From: Streptomyces sp. Ncost-T10-10d
Lineage (GTDB): Bacteria > Actinomycetota > Actinomycetes > Streptomycetales > Streptomycetaceae
Assembly: GCF_900091955.1 (NCBI RefSeq)
Contig: NZ_FMDF01000049.1
Coordinates: forward strand, 62,001 to 126,000
Reading direction: 5' to 3'
Length of the DNA stretch: 64,000 nt
Shown: piece by piece, positions 20,395-29,281 of the stretch
Position numbering within the stretch: position 1 is the first letter of the stretch
Layout: each line of letters starts with the position of its first letter
Notes under the pieces: model-generated
What the model was told of the DNA's origin: nothing
What the model saw: the letters and a program-made list of their open reading frames with translations, nothing else
Database searches by the model: none
Made by a program: the position numbers and the translations under genes

Positions 20395-20726
20395 CGGGGA
20401 CTCCTGGGCGTCGTGAACTCCACTGGGATGGCGGTCGACGCAAGTGTCGGCAGTCCGGGCCCCTCATCCACCGGATGTTTCCGGTCACTGGGACACCGTG
20501 GCACAGGCGGCAGGAACAGGGAACACCGCGGCGGCGACCGTGGGGACGGGACGTCAGCGGGCTCCCGGTGAGTGGGATACGTCACGTCGGCCGGATTTCG
20601 TCGGTCATAGCGTCCCTCCACCTGCTCCGGCCCCGGGCCTTCTGCCCCGGTGCCACCTGCCTTCCGGCACCCGTTTTCCCACCTTCCGGCGCCGGTCCGA
20701 CCGGCCTCGGGCTCATGGAGGACGAA
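20395..20726. other. Non-coding divergent promoter region
   Basis: No convincing gene. Three copies of a CASTGGGAY-like octamer occur (20421 CACTGGGAT, 20486 CACTGGGAC, 20571 AGTGGGAT), spaced roughly 65 and 85 bp apart. They may be regulator contacts for the ligase or transporter promoters, but the match is short and could be chance. Confidence 0.4.
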
Positions 20727-21530
20727 ATGACGCGAGCACCACGGCACAGAGCCCGCTTTGCCGCCACCCTGGCCGTCGCGGTGACGCTCACCTCCGCGTG
20801 CGTATCGTCCGACGCCGGGGAAACCGGCAGCGGCAAGACGCAGAAGGCCGAACGAGGCCGCTACACCTTCGGCCTCGTCGGCGCACAGCCCGACGGCGGA
20901 TCGCCCGTCGAAGGCGGCACGCTGCACATCGCCGACTACGGCGAGGCCCGCAGCCTCAGCCCCGCCGTCACCTACGCCACCGGAGCCTCCGGCGGATCCG
21001 CGCTCGCTGCCGTGTACGACGTACTGATGCGGTACGACACCGCCGCGAAGAAGTACGAACCCCAGCTGGCCAAGTCGCTGCGCAGCAGCGACGACCTGAA
21101 GACCTGGACGCTGCAGCTCCGTGACGGGCCGGCGCTGACCGTGGCCCTTGCCGAACTCGCCATGTTCACCCGGGTACTGCGCGGCGACCTGATTGTGACC
21201 CTGCGGGAGGACTACATCCTCGCCGCCCGCGCCAAGGGCATGAACCCGCTGCGCATCCTGTTCACCGACGCCCTGCGCCCCTCCTCCTTCTCCCTGGTCA
21301 CCCTGCTCGGCCTCAGCCTCGGGCGGCTCATCGGCAGCACCGTCGTCGTCGAGTACCTCTTCTCGCTGCCCGGCATGGGAACCGTCGTCGTCGACGCCGC
21401 CGGCCAGGGTGACTACCCGATGGTTCAGGGCGCCGTACTCACCATTGCCTTGATCTACGTGGTGATCAACGCCGCCATCGACCTCTCCTACGGCTACCTC
21501 GACCCGAGGACGCGACGTGTCCATGTCTGA
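20727..21530 (+). pseudogene. In-frame chimera: peptide-binding lipoprotein N-terminus joined to DppB permease C-terminus
   Basis: The first 130 or so residues are a family 5 (Dpp/Opp) solute-binding lipoprotein: Arg-rich start, hydrophobic segment, lipobox LTSAC, then EGGTLHIADYGEARSLSPA and LAKSLRSSDDLKTWTLQLRDG. At about 21125 the sequence changes without losing frame to the last 130 residues of a DppB permease: PALTVALAELAMFTRVLRGDL, EDYILAARAKGMNPLRILFTDALRP (EAA loop), FSLPGMGTVVVDAAGQGDYP, SYGYLDPRTRR. A deletion must have removed most of the binding protein and the first half of the permease. Neither activity should survive, although the ribosome site (GGAGG, ATG 20727) and downstream overlap are intact. 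Confidence 0.8.
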
Positions 21531-22545
21531 CATCGCCCCGCGCACGCGGGCCGCCTCCCCGCCGCCCCTGCTCACCGCCCTGACCCTCACCGTCGTCGGC
21601 CTCGTCCTGCTGGGGTTCGGCGCGACGACACCCCAACTCGTGACGCCCGCCAAGGCAGCCCTCGTCCTCCTCGGCCTCGGCATGACGTTCGCCGGAGCCC
21701 CCAGGCTCGGCAAGCGCTGGGCCGGCCCCGGCTTCGACCTGGTGTTCTGGTTCGGCGCGGGCTGGCTCATCCTGCTCGGCCTCGCGATCCTGCTCGCCCC
21801 GTGGCTGCCGATCGGCGAGGACCGCGACGTGGCGAGCACCGTCCTCGAACCGGTCTTCGCCACCCCGACCTTCACCGGGGACGACCCGCTCGGCACCAAC
21901 GCCTTCGGCCTCGACCTGCTCGCCCGGTCCCTGTACGGCGCCCGGTCCTCGCTGATCATCTCGCTGTCCGCGGTCGGCGTCGGCACCGTCGTCGGCGGTG
22001 CGATCGGCATGGTGGCCGGCTACTTCCGCAAGAGCGTCGACCGCGCGGTGGGCCTCGCCACCAACTCTCTGCTCGCCGTGCCCCCGCTGATCCTGCTCAT
22101 CGCACTCGCCACCGTGCTCGAACCGCGTCTGCGCAACGTCGCCCTCTCGCTGGCCCTGCTCACCATCCCCGGCATGGTGCGCCTCGCCCGCGCCACGACC
22201 ATGGCCTGTGCCAACCGGGAGTTCGTCGTCGCGGCCCGCGCCATGGGTGCGACCCGCTCCCGGGTCCTGCTGCCCAACGTGCTGCTGCCCCTGCTGTCCC
22301 TGGCCGTCGTGATGATCTCGGTCCTCATCGTCGCCGAGGCATCTCTCAGCTTCCTCGGACTCGGTATCCAGCCGCCCGAACCCACCTGGGGAAACATGAT
22401 CGCCGAGGGCGAGGGCCGGGTCTTCGAGGAGCACCCGCACATCATGCTCGTGCCCGGCGCATTTCTCTTCCTCACCGTCTTCGCCTTCAGCATCGTCGGC
22501 GAGAAGGCTCGCGGGCGATGGGACTCCCGGAGCGTGAAACTGTGA
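21517..22545 (+). CDS. DppC-like ABC transporter permease
   Basis: A 342-residue permease. It has two extra hydrophobic helices at the N-terminus (about 20-75), then the usual DppC/OppC region: DDPLGTNAFGLDLLARSLYGARSSL near 130, several membrane segments, the EAA loop EFVVAARAMGATRSRVLLPNVLLP near 240 that docks the ATPases, and LGLGIQPPEPTWGNMIAEG. GAGGA lies 6 bp before the GTG at 21517; an ATG at 21523 is the alternative. It overlaps the chimeric gene upstream. Its partner permease DppB is broken, so the importer is probably inactive unless a partner exists elsewhere. Confidence 0.88.
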   Translation: MSMSDIAPRTRAASPPPLLTALTLTVVGLVLLGFGATTPQLVTPAKAALVLLGLGMTFAGAPRLGKRWAGPGFDLVFWFGAGWLILLGLAILLAPWLPIGEDRDVASTVLEPVFATPTFTGDDPLGTNAFGLDLLARSLYGARSSLIISLSAVGVGTVVGGAIGMVAGYFRKSVDRAVGLATNSLLAVPPLILLIALATVLEPRLRNVALSLALLTIPGMVRLARATTMACANREFVVAARAMGATRSRVLLPNVLLPLLSLAVVMISVLIVAEASLSFLGLGIQPPEPTWGNMIAEGEGRVFEEHPHIMLVPGAFLFLTVFAFSIVGEKARGRWDSRSVKL

Positions 22546-23594
22546 CCACCGGACCACTCCCCCAGGCAATCGAACCCACCACGGGCGCGCCCGCGCTGCT
22601 GACCGCCACCGACATACGCACCGTCTTCCACACCTCCCGTGGCCCGGTGCGGGCGGTCGACGGCGTCAGCCTGTCGCTGTCCGAGGGCGAGACCCTCGGC
22701 ATCGTCGGCGAGTCCGGATCGGGCAAGTCCGTGCTCGGCCGCACCCTCATGGGCCTGATCACCGACGGACCGGGCACCACCGTCTCCGGAACCGTCCTGC
22801 TCGGCGGCCGGGACGTCCACGCCCTGAGCCCCGCGTTGCGGCGCTCCCTGTGGGGCACCGAGGTCGCCATGGTCTTCCAGGACCCGATGACCTCCTTGAA
22901 CCCGGTCAAGAAGGTCGGCGCGCATCTGTCCGAGAGCGTGCGCCTGCACCAGGGCCTGAACCGCGCCAAGGCCCGGGAACGGACCGTCGACCTGCTCCGG
23001 CAGGTCGGCATCCCCGAACCGTCCCGGCGCGCACGCCAGTACCCGCACGAACTCTCGGGCGGAATGCGGCAGCGCGTCGTCATCGCCATGGCCCTCGCCT
23101 GCGAGCCACGGCTGCTCATCGCCGACGAACCCACCACCGCGCTCGACGTCACCGTACAGAAGCAGATCCTCGACCTGCTCCAGTCGCTGGCGCGGGACCT
23201 GCGCATGGCCACCGTCCTGATCAGCCACGATCTCGCCACCGTCGCCGGCCGTACGGACCGGGTCGCGGTCATGTACTCCGGCAGCCTCGTCGAGTACGCT
23301 CCGTCCGCTTCCGTCTTCGACCGCCCCCGACACCCGTACAGCAGCGCCCTGATCGCCTCCGTCCCCCGGCTCGACCTGCCGCCGCACACGCTGCTCCCGA
23401 CGATCGAGGGCCGGCCGCCCAACCTGCTGAACCCGCCCCCCGGTTGCCGGTTCTCTCCCCGCTGCGGCACGGCGACCGACCGCTGTACCACCGAATCGCC
23501 CCAACTCGCCGGATACGCCGGCGAGCGCGACTCCGGCGGCGGCCTCGTCGCCTGTCACCACCCCCTGGGCGCAGCCGAGGAGACCGCCGTATGA
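22542..23594 (+). CDS. DppD-like ABC transporter ATPase
   Basis: A 350-residue ATPase with Walker A GESGSGKS near residue 55, Q-loop VFQDPMTSLNP, signature LSGGMRQR, Walker B LLIADEPTTALD, and the switch His in ISHDLATVAGR. The C-terminal oligopeptide-transporter extension has cysteines typical of the family (CRFSPRCGTATDRC ... ACHHP), which can hold an Fe-S cluster. The GTG overlaps the DppC stop (GTGA). It would energise uptake of peptides or another small solute together with DppC and DppF. Confidence 0.9.
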   Translation: MTTGPLPQAIEPTTGAPALLTATDIRTVFHTSRGPVRAVDGVSLSLSEGETLGIVGESGSGKSVLGRTLMGLITDGPGTTVSGTVLLGGRDVHALSPALRRSLWGTEVAMVFQDPMTSLNPVKKVGAHLSESVRLHQGLNRAKARERTVDLLRQVGIPEPSRRARQYPHELSGGMRQRVVIAMALACEPRLLIADEPTTALDVTVQKQILDLLQSLARDLRMATVLISHDLATVAGRTDRVAVMYSGSLVEYAPSASVFDRPRHPYSSALIASVPRLDLPPHTLLPTIEGRPPNLLNPPPGCRFSPRCGTATDRCTTESPQLAGYAGERDSGGGLVACHHPLGAAEETAV

Positions 23595-24622
23595 CGACGA
23601 CCCGCACCACCGGCCGGGACGCGCGGCCGCCCGCACTGAGCGCGCGGAACCTCGTCGTGGAGTTCCCGGCCGGCCGCGGCCGGAAGGTGCACGCCGTCTC
23701 CGGAGTCTCACTGGACGTCGCGGAGGGCGAGACGCTGGGCATTCTCGGCGAGTCCGGCTGCGGCAAGTCCACCGTCGGCCGCTCCTTGATCCAGCTGCCG
23801 CCCCCGGACTCGGGCACCGTACGCCTCGCCGATGTGACCCTCACCGGCCTCGCCCCGGAGGAACTGCGCCGCGCCCGCGCGAGGATACAGATCATCATGC
23901 AGGACCCGATCGCCGCCCTGAATCCCCGCCGCAGGGTCAAGGACCTGCTGTGGGAGGGGCCGTCGATCTGGGGGAGCGGCGACGACACCCACGGCAAGGA
24001 CGCCCGGATCGACGAGGCGCTGCGCGACATCGGCCTCGACCCGGCGACCGTACGGGACCGCAGACCGCACGAACTCTCCGGCGGCCAGTGCCAGCGGGTC
24101 TGCATCGCCCGCGCCCTGCTCCTCGACCCAGCGGTGCTGATCTGCGACGAGCCCGTCTCCAGCCTCGACGTGTCCGTGCAGGCGCAGATCCTCAACCTCC
24201 TGGAGGCGACGAAGCGTCGACGCGGACTGAGCATGGTCTTCATCGCCCACGACGTCTCCGTGGTGAAGAACATCAGCGACCGCGTCATGGTGATGTACCT
24301 CGGCAAGGTCTGCGAGGTCCTGCCCTCCGACGGGATGCACCACGAGGCCGTCCACCCCTACACACGGCTGCTGCTCGCTTCTCTCCCCGAGCCCCGGCGC
24401 AGCCCCGACACCGGCCTCTCCGACGGCGGGGAGCCCCTCGCACCCGCCGGTCCGGCCGCCGATCTCCCGTCCCCGCTGAACCCGCCGTCGGGCTGCCGCT
24501 TCCGTACCCGCTGCCCGTTGGCCACCGCACAGTGCTCCGACGAGGAGCCCCCGCTCAGAGACATCCGGCCGGGACACCTGGTCGCTTGTCACCACGTCGA
24601 ACCGAGGAGGAACCACCCGTGA
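23591..24622 (+). CDS. DppF-like ABC transporter ATPase
   Basis: The second ATPase of the importer, 343 residues: Walker A GESGCGKS near residue 54, IIMQDPIAALNPRRRV, signature LSGGQCQR (Cys in place of the usual Arg/Gln), Walker B LICDEPVSSLDVSVQ, H-loop IAHDVSVV, and the cysteine-bearing tail (CRFRTRCPLATAQC ... ACHHV). The ATG overlaps the DppD stop (ATGA), and its own stop overlaps the Old Yellow Enzyme start, so transporter and enzyme are in one transcript. Confidence 0.9.
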   Translation: MTTTRTTGRDARPPALSARNLVVEFPAGRGRKVHAVSGVSLDVAEGETLGILGESGCGKSTVGRSLIQLPPPDSGTVRLADVTLTGLAPEELRRARARIQIIMQDPIAALNPRRRVKDLLWEGPSIWGSGDDTHGKDARIDEALRDIGLDPATVRDRRPHELSGGQCQRVCIARALLLDPAVLICDEPVSSLDVSVQAQILNLLEATKRRRGLSMVFIAHDVSVVKNISDRVMVMYLGKVCEVLPSDGMHHEAVHPYTRLLLASLPEPRRSPDTGLSDGGEPLAPAGPAADLPSPLNPPSGCRFRTRCPLATAQCSDEEPPLRDIRPGHLVACHHVEPRRNHP

Positions 24623-25845
24623 CCGCCACCGAGACCCCGGACGTTCTCGCCCCCGCCCAACTGGGCCCGGTCAAGCTCCGCAACCGCGTCATCAAGGCCG
24701 CGACCTACGAGGGGCTCAGCCACAAGTCCCTGGTGACCAAGGACCTCGTCGACTTCCACGTCGCCTATGCCCGGGGCGGCGTCGGCATGACGACCGTCGC
24801 CTACTGCGCCGTCGCCAAGGAAGGGCGGACCGACCGGCACCAGATCTACTGGACCGACGAGGCGATGCCAGGGCTGCGGACCCTCACCGAAGCCGTGCAC
24901 GCCGAGGGCGCCGCGGTCGCCGCCCAGATAGGCCACGGCGGCCCCGTCGCCAGCCCCAAGGCGAACGGAGCCCCGGCCCTCGCCCCGTCCAAGCACTTCC
25001 ACGCCACCGCGATGAGCTGGGCCCACGAGACGTCCGTCGCCGACATCGGGCGCATCACCGAGGCCCACGCCGAGGCCGCCCGCCGCGCCGCATCCGCAGG
25101 CTTCGACGCCGTGGAGGTCCACCTGGGCCACAACTACCTGGCCAGTTCCTTCCTCAGCCCCCGCATCAACCACCGCACCGACGAGTACGGCGGCAGCCTG
25201 GAGAACCGGGCCAGGTTCGCCCGGGACATCATGCGGGCCGTCCACGACGCGGTCGGCGGCCGGATCGCCGTCGTCGCCAAGATGAACATGGACGACGGAG
25301 TGCCCGGCGGGTTCTGGCTCGATGAGGCCATCCCAGTGGTGCAGTGGCTTGAACAGGACGGCACTGTCGACGCCCTGGAGATGACCGCGGGCAGCTCCCT
25401 GCTCAACCCGATGTACCTCTTCAAGGGCGACGCCCCGCTCAAGGAGTTCGCCGACGTCATGCCGCAGCCGATCAAGCTCGGCGTGAAGATGGTCGGCAAG
25501 CGGTTCCTGCACAGCTACCCCTACCGGGACGCCTACCTCCTCGAGGACGCCCGGCAGATCCGCGCCGCCGTGAAGCTCCCGATGATCCTGCTCGGCGGCA
25601 TCACCGGCAAATCCGTCATGGACCTCGCAATGCGTGAGGGCTTCGAGTACGTGGCCATGGCCCGGGCCCTGCTGCGCGAGCCGGACCTGATCAACCGCCT
25701 GCGCGACGACGAAGCCACTCCATCCCTGTGCATCCACTGCAACAAGTGCATGCCGACCAACTTCACCGGCACCCGCTGCGTGCTGGTCGACCGCACCACC
25801 ACCCGCCACGCGACGTGGGGCACATCCGCCGGATACGTGGGATGA
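24619..25845 (+). CDS. Old Yellow Enzyme-type NADH:flavin oxidoreductase
   Basis: A 408-residue FMN TIM-barrel enzyme: LAPAQLGPVKLRNRVIKAATYEG at the start, AQIGHGGPVASP near 100, the substrate-binding His pair in VEVHLGHNYLASSFLSPRIN near 170, YGGSLENRARF, and a late cysteine cluster CIHCNKCMPTNFTGTRC resembling the 4Fe-4S site of 2,4-dienoyl-CoA reductase relatives, though no C-terminal NADH domain follows. Such enzymes reduce activated C=C bonds, including enones and dienoyl-CoA. A steroid enone is a reasonable guess from context. GTG start with GAGGAGG 9 bp upstream, coupled to DppF. Confidence 0.85.
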   Translation: MTATETPDVLAPAQLGPVKLRNRVIKAATYEGLSHKSLVTKDLVDFHVAYARGGVGMTTVAYCAVAKEGRTDRHQIYWTDEAMPGLRTLTEAVHAEGAAVAAQIGHGGPVASPKANGAPALAPSKHFHATAMSWAHETSVADIGRITEAHAEAARRAASAGFDAVEVHLGHNYLASSFLSPRINHRTDEYGGSLENRARFARDIMRAVHDAVGGRIAVVAKMNMDDGVPGGFWLDEAIPVVQWLEQDGTVDALEMTAGSSLLNPMYLFKGDAPLKEFADVMPQPIKLGVKMVGKRFLHSYPYRDAYLLEDARQIRAAVKLPMILLGGITGKSVMDLAMREGFEYVAMARALLREPDLINRLRDDEATPSLCIHCNKCMPTNFTGTRCVLVDRTTTRHATWGTSAGYVG

Positions 25846-26255
25846 GGGGTCCCGACGCCGTCGCCACGGCCGCGGCCGTCAGAAGCGGCGAGACCGACGC
25901 CCGCACGGTCACCGCGGAGGCGATCGCCCGTGTCGAGCGGCTCGATCCCGCCCTCGGTGCGGTGGTCGGCACCCGGTTCGCGCAGGCTCACGCCGAGGTC
26001 GCGCCGGGTCTGCCCGACGGGCCGCTGCACGGTGTCCCGCTGCTCGTCAAAGATCTGGGCACCGACGTTGCGGGCCTGCCGGCGACGGGCGGCAGCCGCC
26101 TCTTCGCCGACGGGACCGCACGGCACGACAGCGACCCCTTCGGAGGGTGCTGCGTAGGCTTGTGCAGTCGTCGCGGTGGGGTCCAGGAGGGCGGAGGGAG
26201 TCCCCCTGTAATTGCCCGACGATGCGTCAGAAAAGTCAGCAAGTGGTCAGCATGA
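25842..26255 (+). pseudogene. Truncated amidase (AS family), N-terminal fragment
   Basis: The first roughly 97 residues are the start of an amidase-signature enzyme: SGETDARTVTAEAIARVERLD, LGAVVGTRFAQAHAE, and HGVPLLVKDLGTDVAGLPATGG, which includes the catalytic Lys of the KDL motif. After DSDPF the homology stops and about 40 unrelated residues lead to a stop. The GGSS/Ser-Ser part of the catalytic triad is absent. Its ATG overlaps the Old Yellow Enzyme stop, so it was once the last gene of that operon. The break at about 26135 marks the right edge of the steroid island. Confidence 0.8.
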
Positions 26256-26367
26256 GTCCTGAAAAACCTGGGGAATGCTGCCCGGACATGCGACTCGTTG
26301 TAGGGTAGGAAAACCGCCCTTGACCTGCAAAAACGCAGGCAGGGAGCCTATGTCCAGGAGTACCTCG

Positions 26368-26793
26368 ATGATGCGTACCATGTTCAAATCCAAGATCCAC
26401 CGCGCCACCGTGACCCAGGCCGACCTGCACTACGTCGGCTCGGTCACCGTCGATGCCGAGCTGATGGAAGCCGCGGATCTACTGCCCGGCGAGCTGGTGC
26501 ACATCGTCGACATCGACAACGGCGCCCGCCTGGAGACGTACGTCATCGAGGGCGAACGCGGCTCCGGCGTCATTGGTATCAACGGCGCCGCCGCCCACCT
26601 CGTCCACCCCGGTGACCTGGTCATCCTGATCAGCTACGCCCAGGTCGACGACGCCGAGGCCCGTGGACTGACCCCGCGCATCGTGCACGTCGACGCCGGC
26701 AACCGCATCGTCGCGCTCGGCGCCGACGCCTCCGCGCCCGTGCCGGGCACCGCCACCGAGCGGAGCCCGCACGCAGTCCCCGCGGCGCGCTGA
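26368..26793 (+). CDS. panD: Aspartate 1-decarboxylase (PanD)
   Basis: A 141-residue Pan[21 protein letters not shown] followed directly by the SVT self-cleavage site (Gly-Ser near residue 27), then [20 protein letters not shown] and [22 protein letters not shown]. It makes beta-alanine for pantothenate and CoA. The Ser becomes the pyruvoyl cofactor after self-cleavage. CAGGAG 7 bp before the ATG at 26368 supports this start. An upstream ATG at 26350 with AGGGAG is possible but would put extra residues before the usual MLRTMFKSK start. It is the first intact core gene after the island. Confidence 0.95.
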   Translation: MMRTMFKSKIHRATVTQADLHYVGSVTVDAELMEAADLLPGELVHIVDIDNGARLETYVIEGERGSGVIGINGAAAHLVHPGDLVILISYAQVDDAEARGLTPRIVHVDAGNRIVALGADASAPVPGTATERSPHAVPAAR

Positions 26794-26823
26794 ACCGGCT
26801 CGACCATCGAGGGAGCACCCGTC

Positions 26824-27183
26824 ATGGCAGAACAGACCGACCCGATCGAGTTCGACATCCGCGACGACCGCGCGAGCGGCAACCTGCTCGCGTACGAGAA
26901 CGGCAAGGCCGTCGGAGTCATCGCGTACTTCGTGATGGACGGCGACCCCGCGGCCCTCGTGGCCGTGCACACCGTCGTCGAACCCGGCCACGAGGGCAGG
27001 GGCATCGCAGGCGCCCTCGTTCAGGAGTTCTACGCCATGGCGGGCCTTGAGGGTGTCCCCGTCGTCCCGCTCTGCCCGTATGCCGCGAAGTGGGCGCAGC
27101 GCCATCCCGAACAGGCTCCCGAAGCCCCGGTCGAACTGGTGGAGCAGGCGAAGGTCCAGCTCAAGTCCCATCCCGAACTCTAG
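26824..27183 (+). CDS. Small GNAT-like acetyltransferase (YjdJ type)
   Basis: A 119-residue protein of the short YjdJ/GNAT type: ASGNLLAYENGKAVGVIAYFV, HTVVEPGHEGRGIAGALVQEF (acetyl-CoA binding) and VPLCPYAAKWAQRHPE. Members bind acetyl-CoA and probably acetylate small molecules or protein ends; the substrate is unknown. It lies 30 bp after panD on the same strand with GAGGGAGCACC before the ATG, so it may be co-transcribed with it. Confidence 0.85.
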   Translation: MAEQTDPIEFDIRDDRASGNLLAYENGKAVGVIAYFVMDGDPAALVAVHTVVEPGHEGRGIAGALVQEFYAMAGLEGVPVVPLCPYAAKWAQRHPEQAPEAPVELVEQAKVQLKSHPEL

Positions 27184-27218
27184 TGATCCCACCGGCCGGG
27201 AGGTGTACCGTTCGGCCG

Positions 27219-27845
27219 ATGGTCCTCGCCCTGTTGCACACCTCCCCGGTCCATGTCCCGGTCTTCGACGCGCTCCGGGACACGGACCATCCCGGACTCG
27301 GGCTGCGTCATCTCGTGTACGAGGACCTGCTCACCCGGGCGAGGGAATCGGGCCCGGAGGCGGTGTCGGGCGAGATCAGGGCGCTGCTCGCGGGCGCCGT
27401 CGCCGAGGGTGCTTCCGCAGTGCTCTGTACCTGTTCGACGATCGGCGGGGTCGCGGAGTCGGCCGCGGCGACGATCGGCGTTCCCGTGCTGCGTGTCGAC
27501 CGCCCGATGGCAGCCGCTGCTGCGGAACGGGACCGCCTGGTGGTACTCGCGACCCAGTCCGCGACCCTGGGGCCGACCCTCGCGCTGCTCGCCGAAGAGG
27601 CGGGGGACCGGCCCGTGGAGGTCCGTACCGTGCTGGTCGACGGTGCCTGGGCGCGCTTCGAGGCCGGTGACCGTGACGGCTATCTGGACCTGGTCGCGGC
27701 CGCGGTCGATGCGGTGACGGACGCCGATGTGATCGTGCTGGCGCAGGCGTCCATGGCCGATGCGGTCACCCGTACGGCCACTCGGATCCCGGTGCTCTCC
27801 AGCCCCCGGCCGGGCCTCGCCGCCGCGGCTGCCGCCGCGCGCTGA
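27219..27845 (+). CDS. Asp/Glu racemase-like protein
   Basis: A 208-residue protein with the Asp/Glu/hydantoin racemase fold: LALLHTSPVHVPVFDALRD at the N-terminus, AVLCTCSTIGGVAE near residue 70 (first Cys), LVVLATQSATLGPTL, and DADVIVLAQASMADAV near the C-terminus where the second catalytic Cys of true racemases would be. That Cys is replaced by Ala, so racemase activity is doubtful and a lyase or binding role is possible. GGGAGG is 15 bp before the ATG, a loose spacing. Confidence 0.75.
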   Translation: MVLALLHTSPVHVPVFDALRDTDHPGLGLRHLVYEDLLTRARESGPEAVSGEIRALLAGAVAEGASAVLCTCSTIGGVAESAAATIGVPVLRVDRPMAAAAAERDRLVVLATQSATLGPTLALLAEEAGDRPVEVRTVLVDGAWARFEAGDRDGYLDLVAAAVDAVTDADVIVLAQASMADAVTRTATRIPVLSSPRPGLAAAAAAAR

Positions 27846-27971
27846 CCTGCCGTTCGGGTTCCGGACCTGCGCGGATCATTCGGAACCTGTACGTATGGAC
27901 TCACCAGGCGAGGGCAGCCGCTCCGAGGGACGGTGGAAGGAGATCCACCCCGAACCGCTCGGAGGCCCCCG

Positions 27972-28169
27972 ATGACCAACCCGTACCCCGACCCCGTGGC
28001 ACCGGCGCCCACCCCGGGACCGATGCCGGGGCCTCCGGCGCCGCTGCCGGAGCCACCGCCCCCGCCGCCGGGCCCCGTCCCGCCCGGCCCGTCCCCGGAT
28101 CCGATTCCGCAGCCGCCCACACCCGAGCCGGCGCCGGCGCCGGAACCGTCACCCCGGTCGGCCGGATGA
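27972..28169 (+). CDS. Small proline-rich protein
   Basis: A 65-residue reading frame with GGAGG 6 bp before its ATG. About 45% of the residues are proline, in PAP, PEP and PPPPPP runs. It has no signal peptide, membrane segment or known domain. Low-complexity GC-rich DNA can create such frames by chance, but the ribosome site is good. Confidence 0.5.
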   Translation: MTNPYPDPVAPAPTPGPMPGPPAPLPEPPPPPPGPVPPGPSPDPIPQPPTPEPAPAPEPSPRSAG

Positions 28170-28217
28170 CCGCTGCCAGGTGCGCTGCGCGGGCTCTGTC
28201 CCCTCGGGCGGTACGCC

Positions 28218-28661
28218 TCAGGCCCCGGCCAGGACGGCGTTCGCCCGCGCGGTGACCTCGGTGAGTACGCGGCCTGCCGCTGCCAGGTCCTCGGCCGGCA
28301 GATCCGCGTACAGCCGGGCCGTGATGTCCGCGATGCCGGTGCTGTTCGCATGCCGGCGGTCACGGCCTGCGGGCGTGAGGCCGACGCGGGCTGTGTTGCC
28401 CGGGACCTCCTCCAGCAGCCCCGCGGCGGACAGCTCGGCCAATGTCGCTTCGGCGGCCTCCGCGTCGATCTTCAGCGTTCCGGTCATACGGTCGACGAGC
28501 CGGACGCGTTCGATCGTCTCGCCGCTGTCCGCGATGACGTTCAGTGCCACCGACTGATGGAACGTGGTTCCGGTGGTCGCCAGCAGCCGTTCGAGAACGG
28601 CCCGGGTGGCGTAGTGGGCCTGGCCGATGACCTGGCCGTTCACGGTCGGTGTGACAGACAT
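28218..28661 (-). CDS. MarR-like winged-helix regulator
   Basis: A 147-residue protein with a winged-helix core: ATRAVLERLLATTGTTFHQSVALNVI, then VDRMTGTLKIDAEAAEATLAELSAAGLLEEV, and LTPAGRDRRHA in the wing. It starts 2 bp after the stop of the next MarR gene upstream and is coupled to it. The ligand is not known. Target sites are probably in the shared promoter at about 29170-29200. Confidence 0.75.
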   Translation of the reverse strand: MSVTPTVNGQVIGQAHYATRAVLERLLATTGTTFHQSVALNVIADSGETIERVRLVDRMTGTLKIDAEAAEATLAELSAAGLLEEVPGNTARVGLTPAGRDRRHANSTGIADITARLYADLPAEDLAAAGRVLTEVTARANAVLAGA

Positions 28662-28663
28662 GG

Positions 28664-29161
28664 CTACTCCTTGATCGATGTGGTGGATGTGGTCGATGAA
28701 CGTGGAATCGTGGGAATCGGTGCGTCGAGAAGAGCTGTCAACGTGCGGGTGAATGCCTCGGTGTCCGCACCGTCCAGGCCGCCCAGCGGGGCCAGTTGCT
28801 GATCGAGGAGTTCTCGTACGACATCGACCGCGCGGAGCGTGACCGCGTGCCCCTCATCGGTCAGTGAGAGCTGGACGGCCCGGGTGTCGCCGGGATCGGT
28901 GGTGCGCTCGATGAGGCCGGCGGTCTCCAGGGTGCGGGCCAGCTTCGACACGTAGAGGGGTTCGAGTCCGGTGTGGTCAGCGAGCCGGCGCTGGCTGGGC
29001 CGCAGCCCCGACTGCTGCATCCCCAGCAGGGATCCGAGCAGTGAGTACTGCGCATGTGTCAGGCCGAGCGGCCCGATCGCCCGGTCCACGGCCACCCGCC
29101 ACTTCATCGACAGGCGCCAGACCAGGAAGCCGGGGGTCGGTCCCTGAGGTGCGTTGCTCAT
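28664..29161 (-). CDS. MarR family transcriptional regulator
   Basis: A 165-residue MarR protein: GFLVWRLSMKWRVAVDRAI, GLTHAQYSLLGSLLGM, a recognition region RRLADHTGLEPLYVSKLARTLETAGLIERT near residues 58-88, and the wing DTRAVQLSLTDEG. MarR proteins are usually autorepressors that let go on binding phenolic or oxidised ligands. It is followed by the second MarR-like gene and preceded by a promoter with repeated TACATGGCTA elements. Confidence 0.88.
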   Translation of the reverse strand: MSNAPQGPTPGFLVWRLSMKWRVAVDRAIGPLGLTHAQYSLLGSLLGMQQSGLRPSQRRLADHTGLEPLYVSKLARTLETAGLIERTTDPGDTRAVQLSLTDEGHAVTLRAVDVVRELLDQQLAPLGGLDGADTEAFTRTLTALLDAPIPTIPRSSTTSTTSIKE

Positions 29162-29172
29162 GAACAGATAGA

Positions 29173-29198
29173 GTACATGGCTACTATGTACATGGCTA
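29173..29198. promoter_or_regulatory. Candidate MarR operator
   Basis: Directly upstream of the marR start there are two copies of GTACATGGCTA (29173-29183 and 29188-29198). Between them TACAT...ATGTA forms an inverted repeat. The AT content is well above the surrounding sequence. Binding by the adjacent MarR is inferred from position only. Confidence 0.5.
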
Positions 29199-29281
29199 TT
29201 GTTTTCATCACTGCTGAACTGCGCTCGCGGGAATGGTGATTGTGTGGGAAACGAGCTCCTTGGCGTGGCGGCCGCGTGGCG

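Noticed and set aside
20421..20578. Three CASTGGGAY octamers as an operator set
   Set aside because: Too short, unevenly spaced and not palindromic; mentioned only in the intergenic entry.
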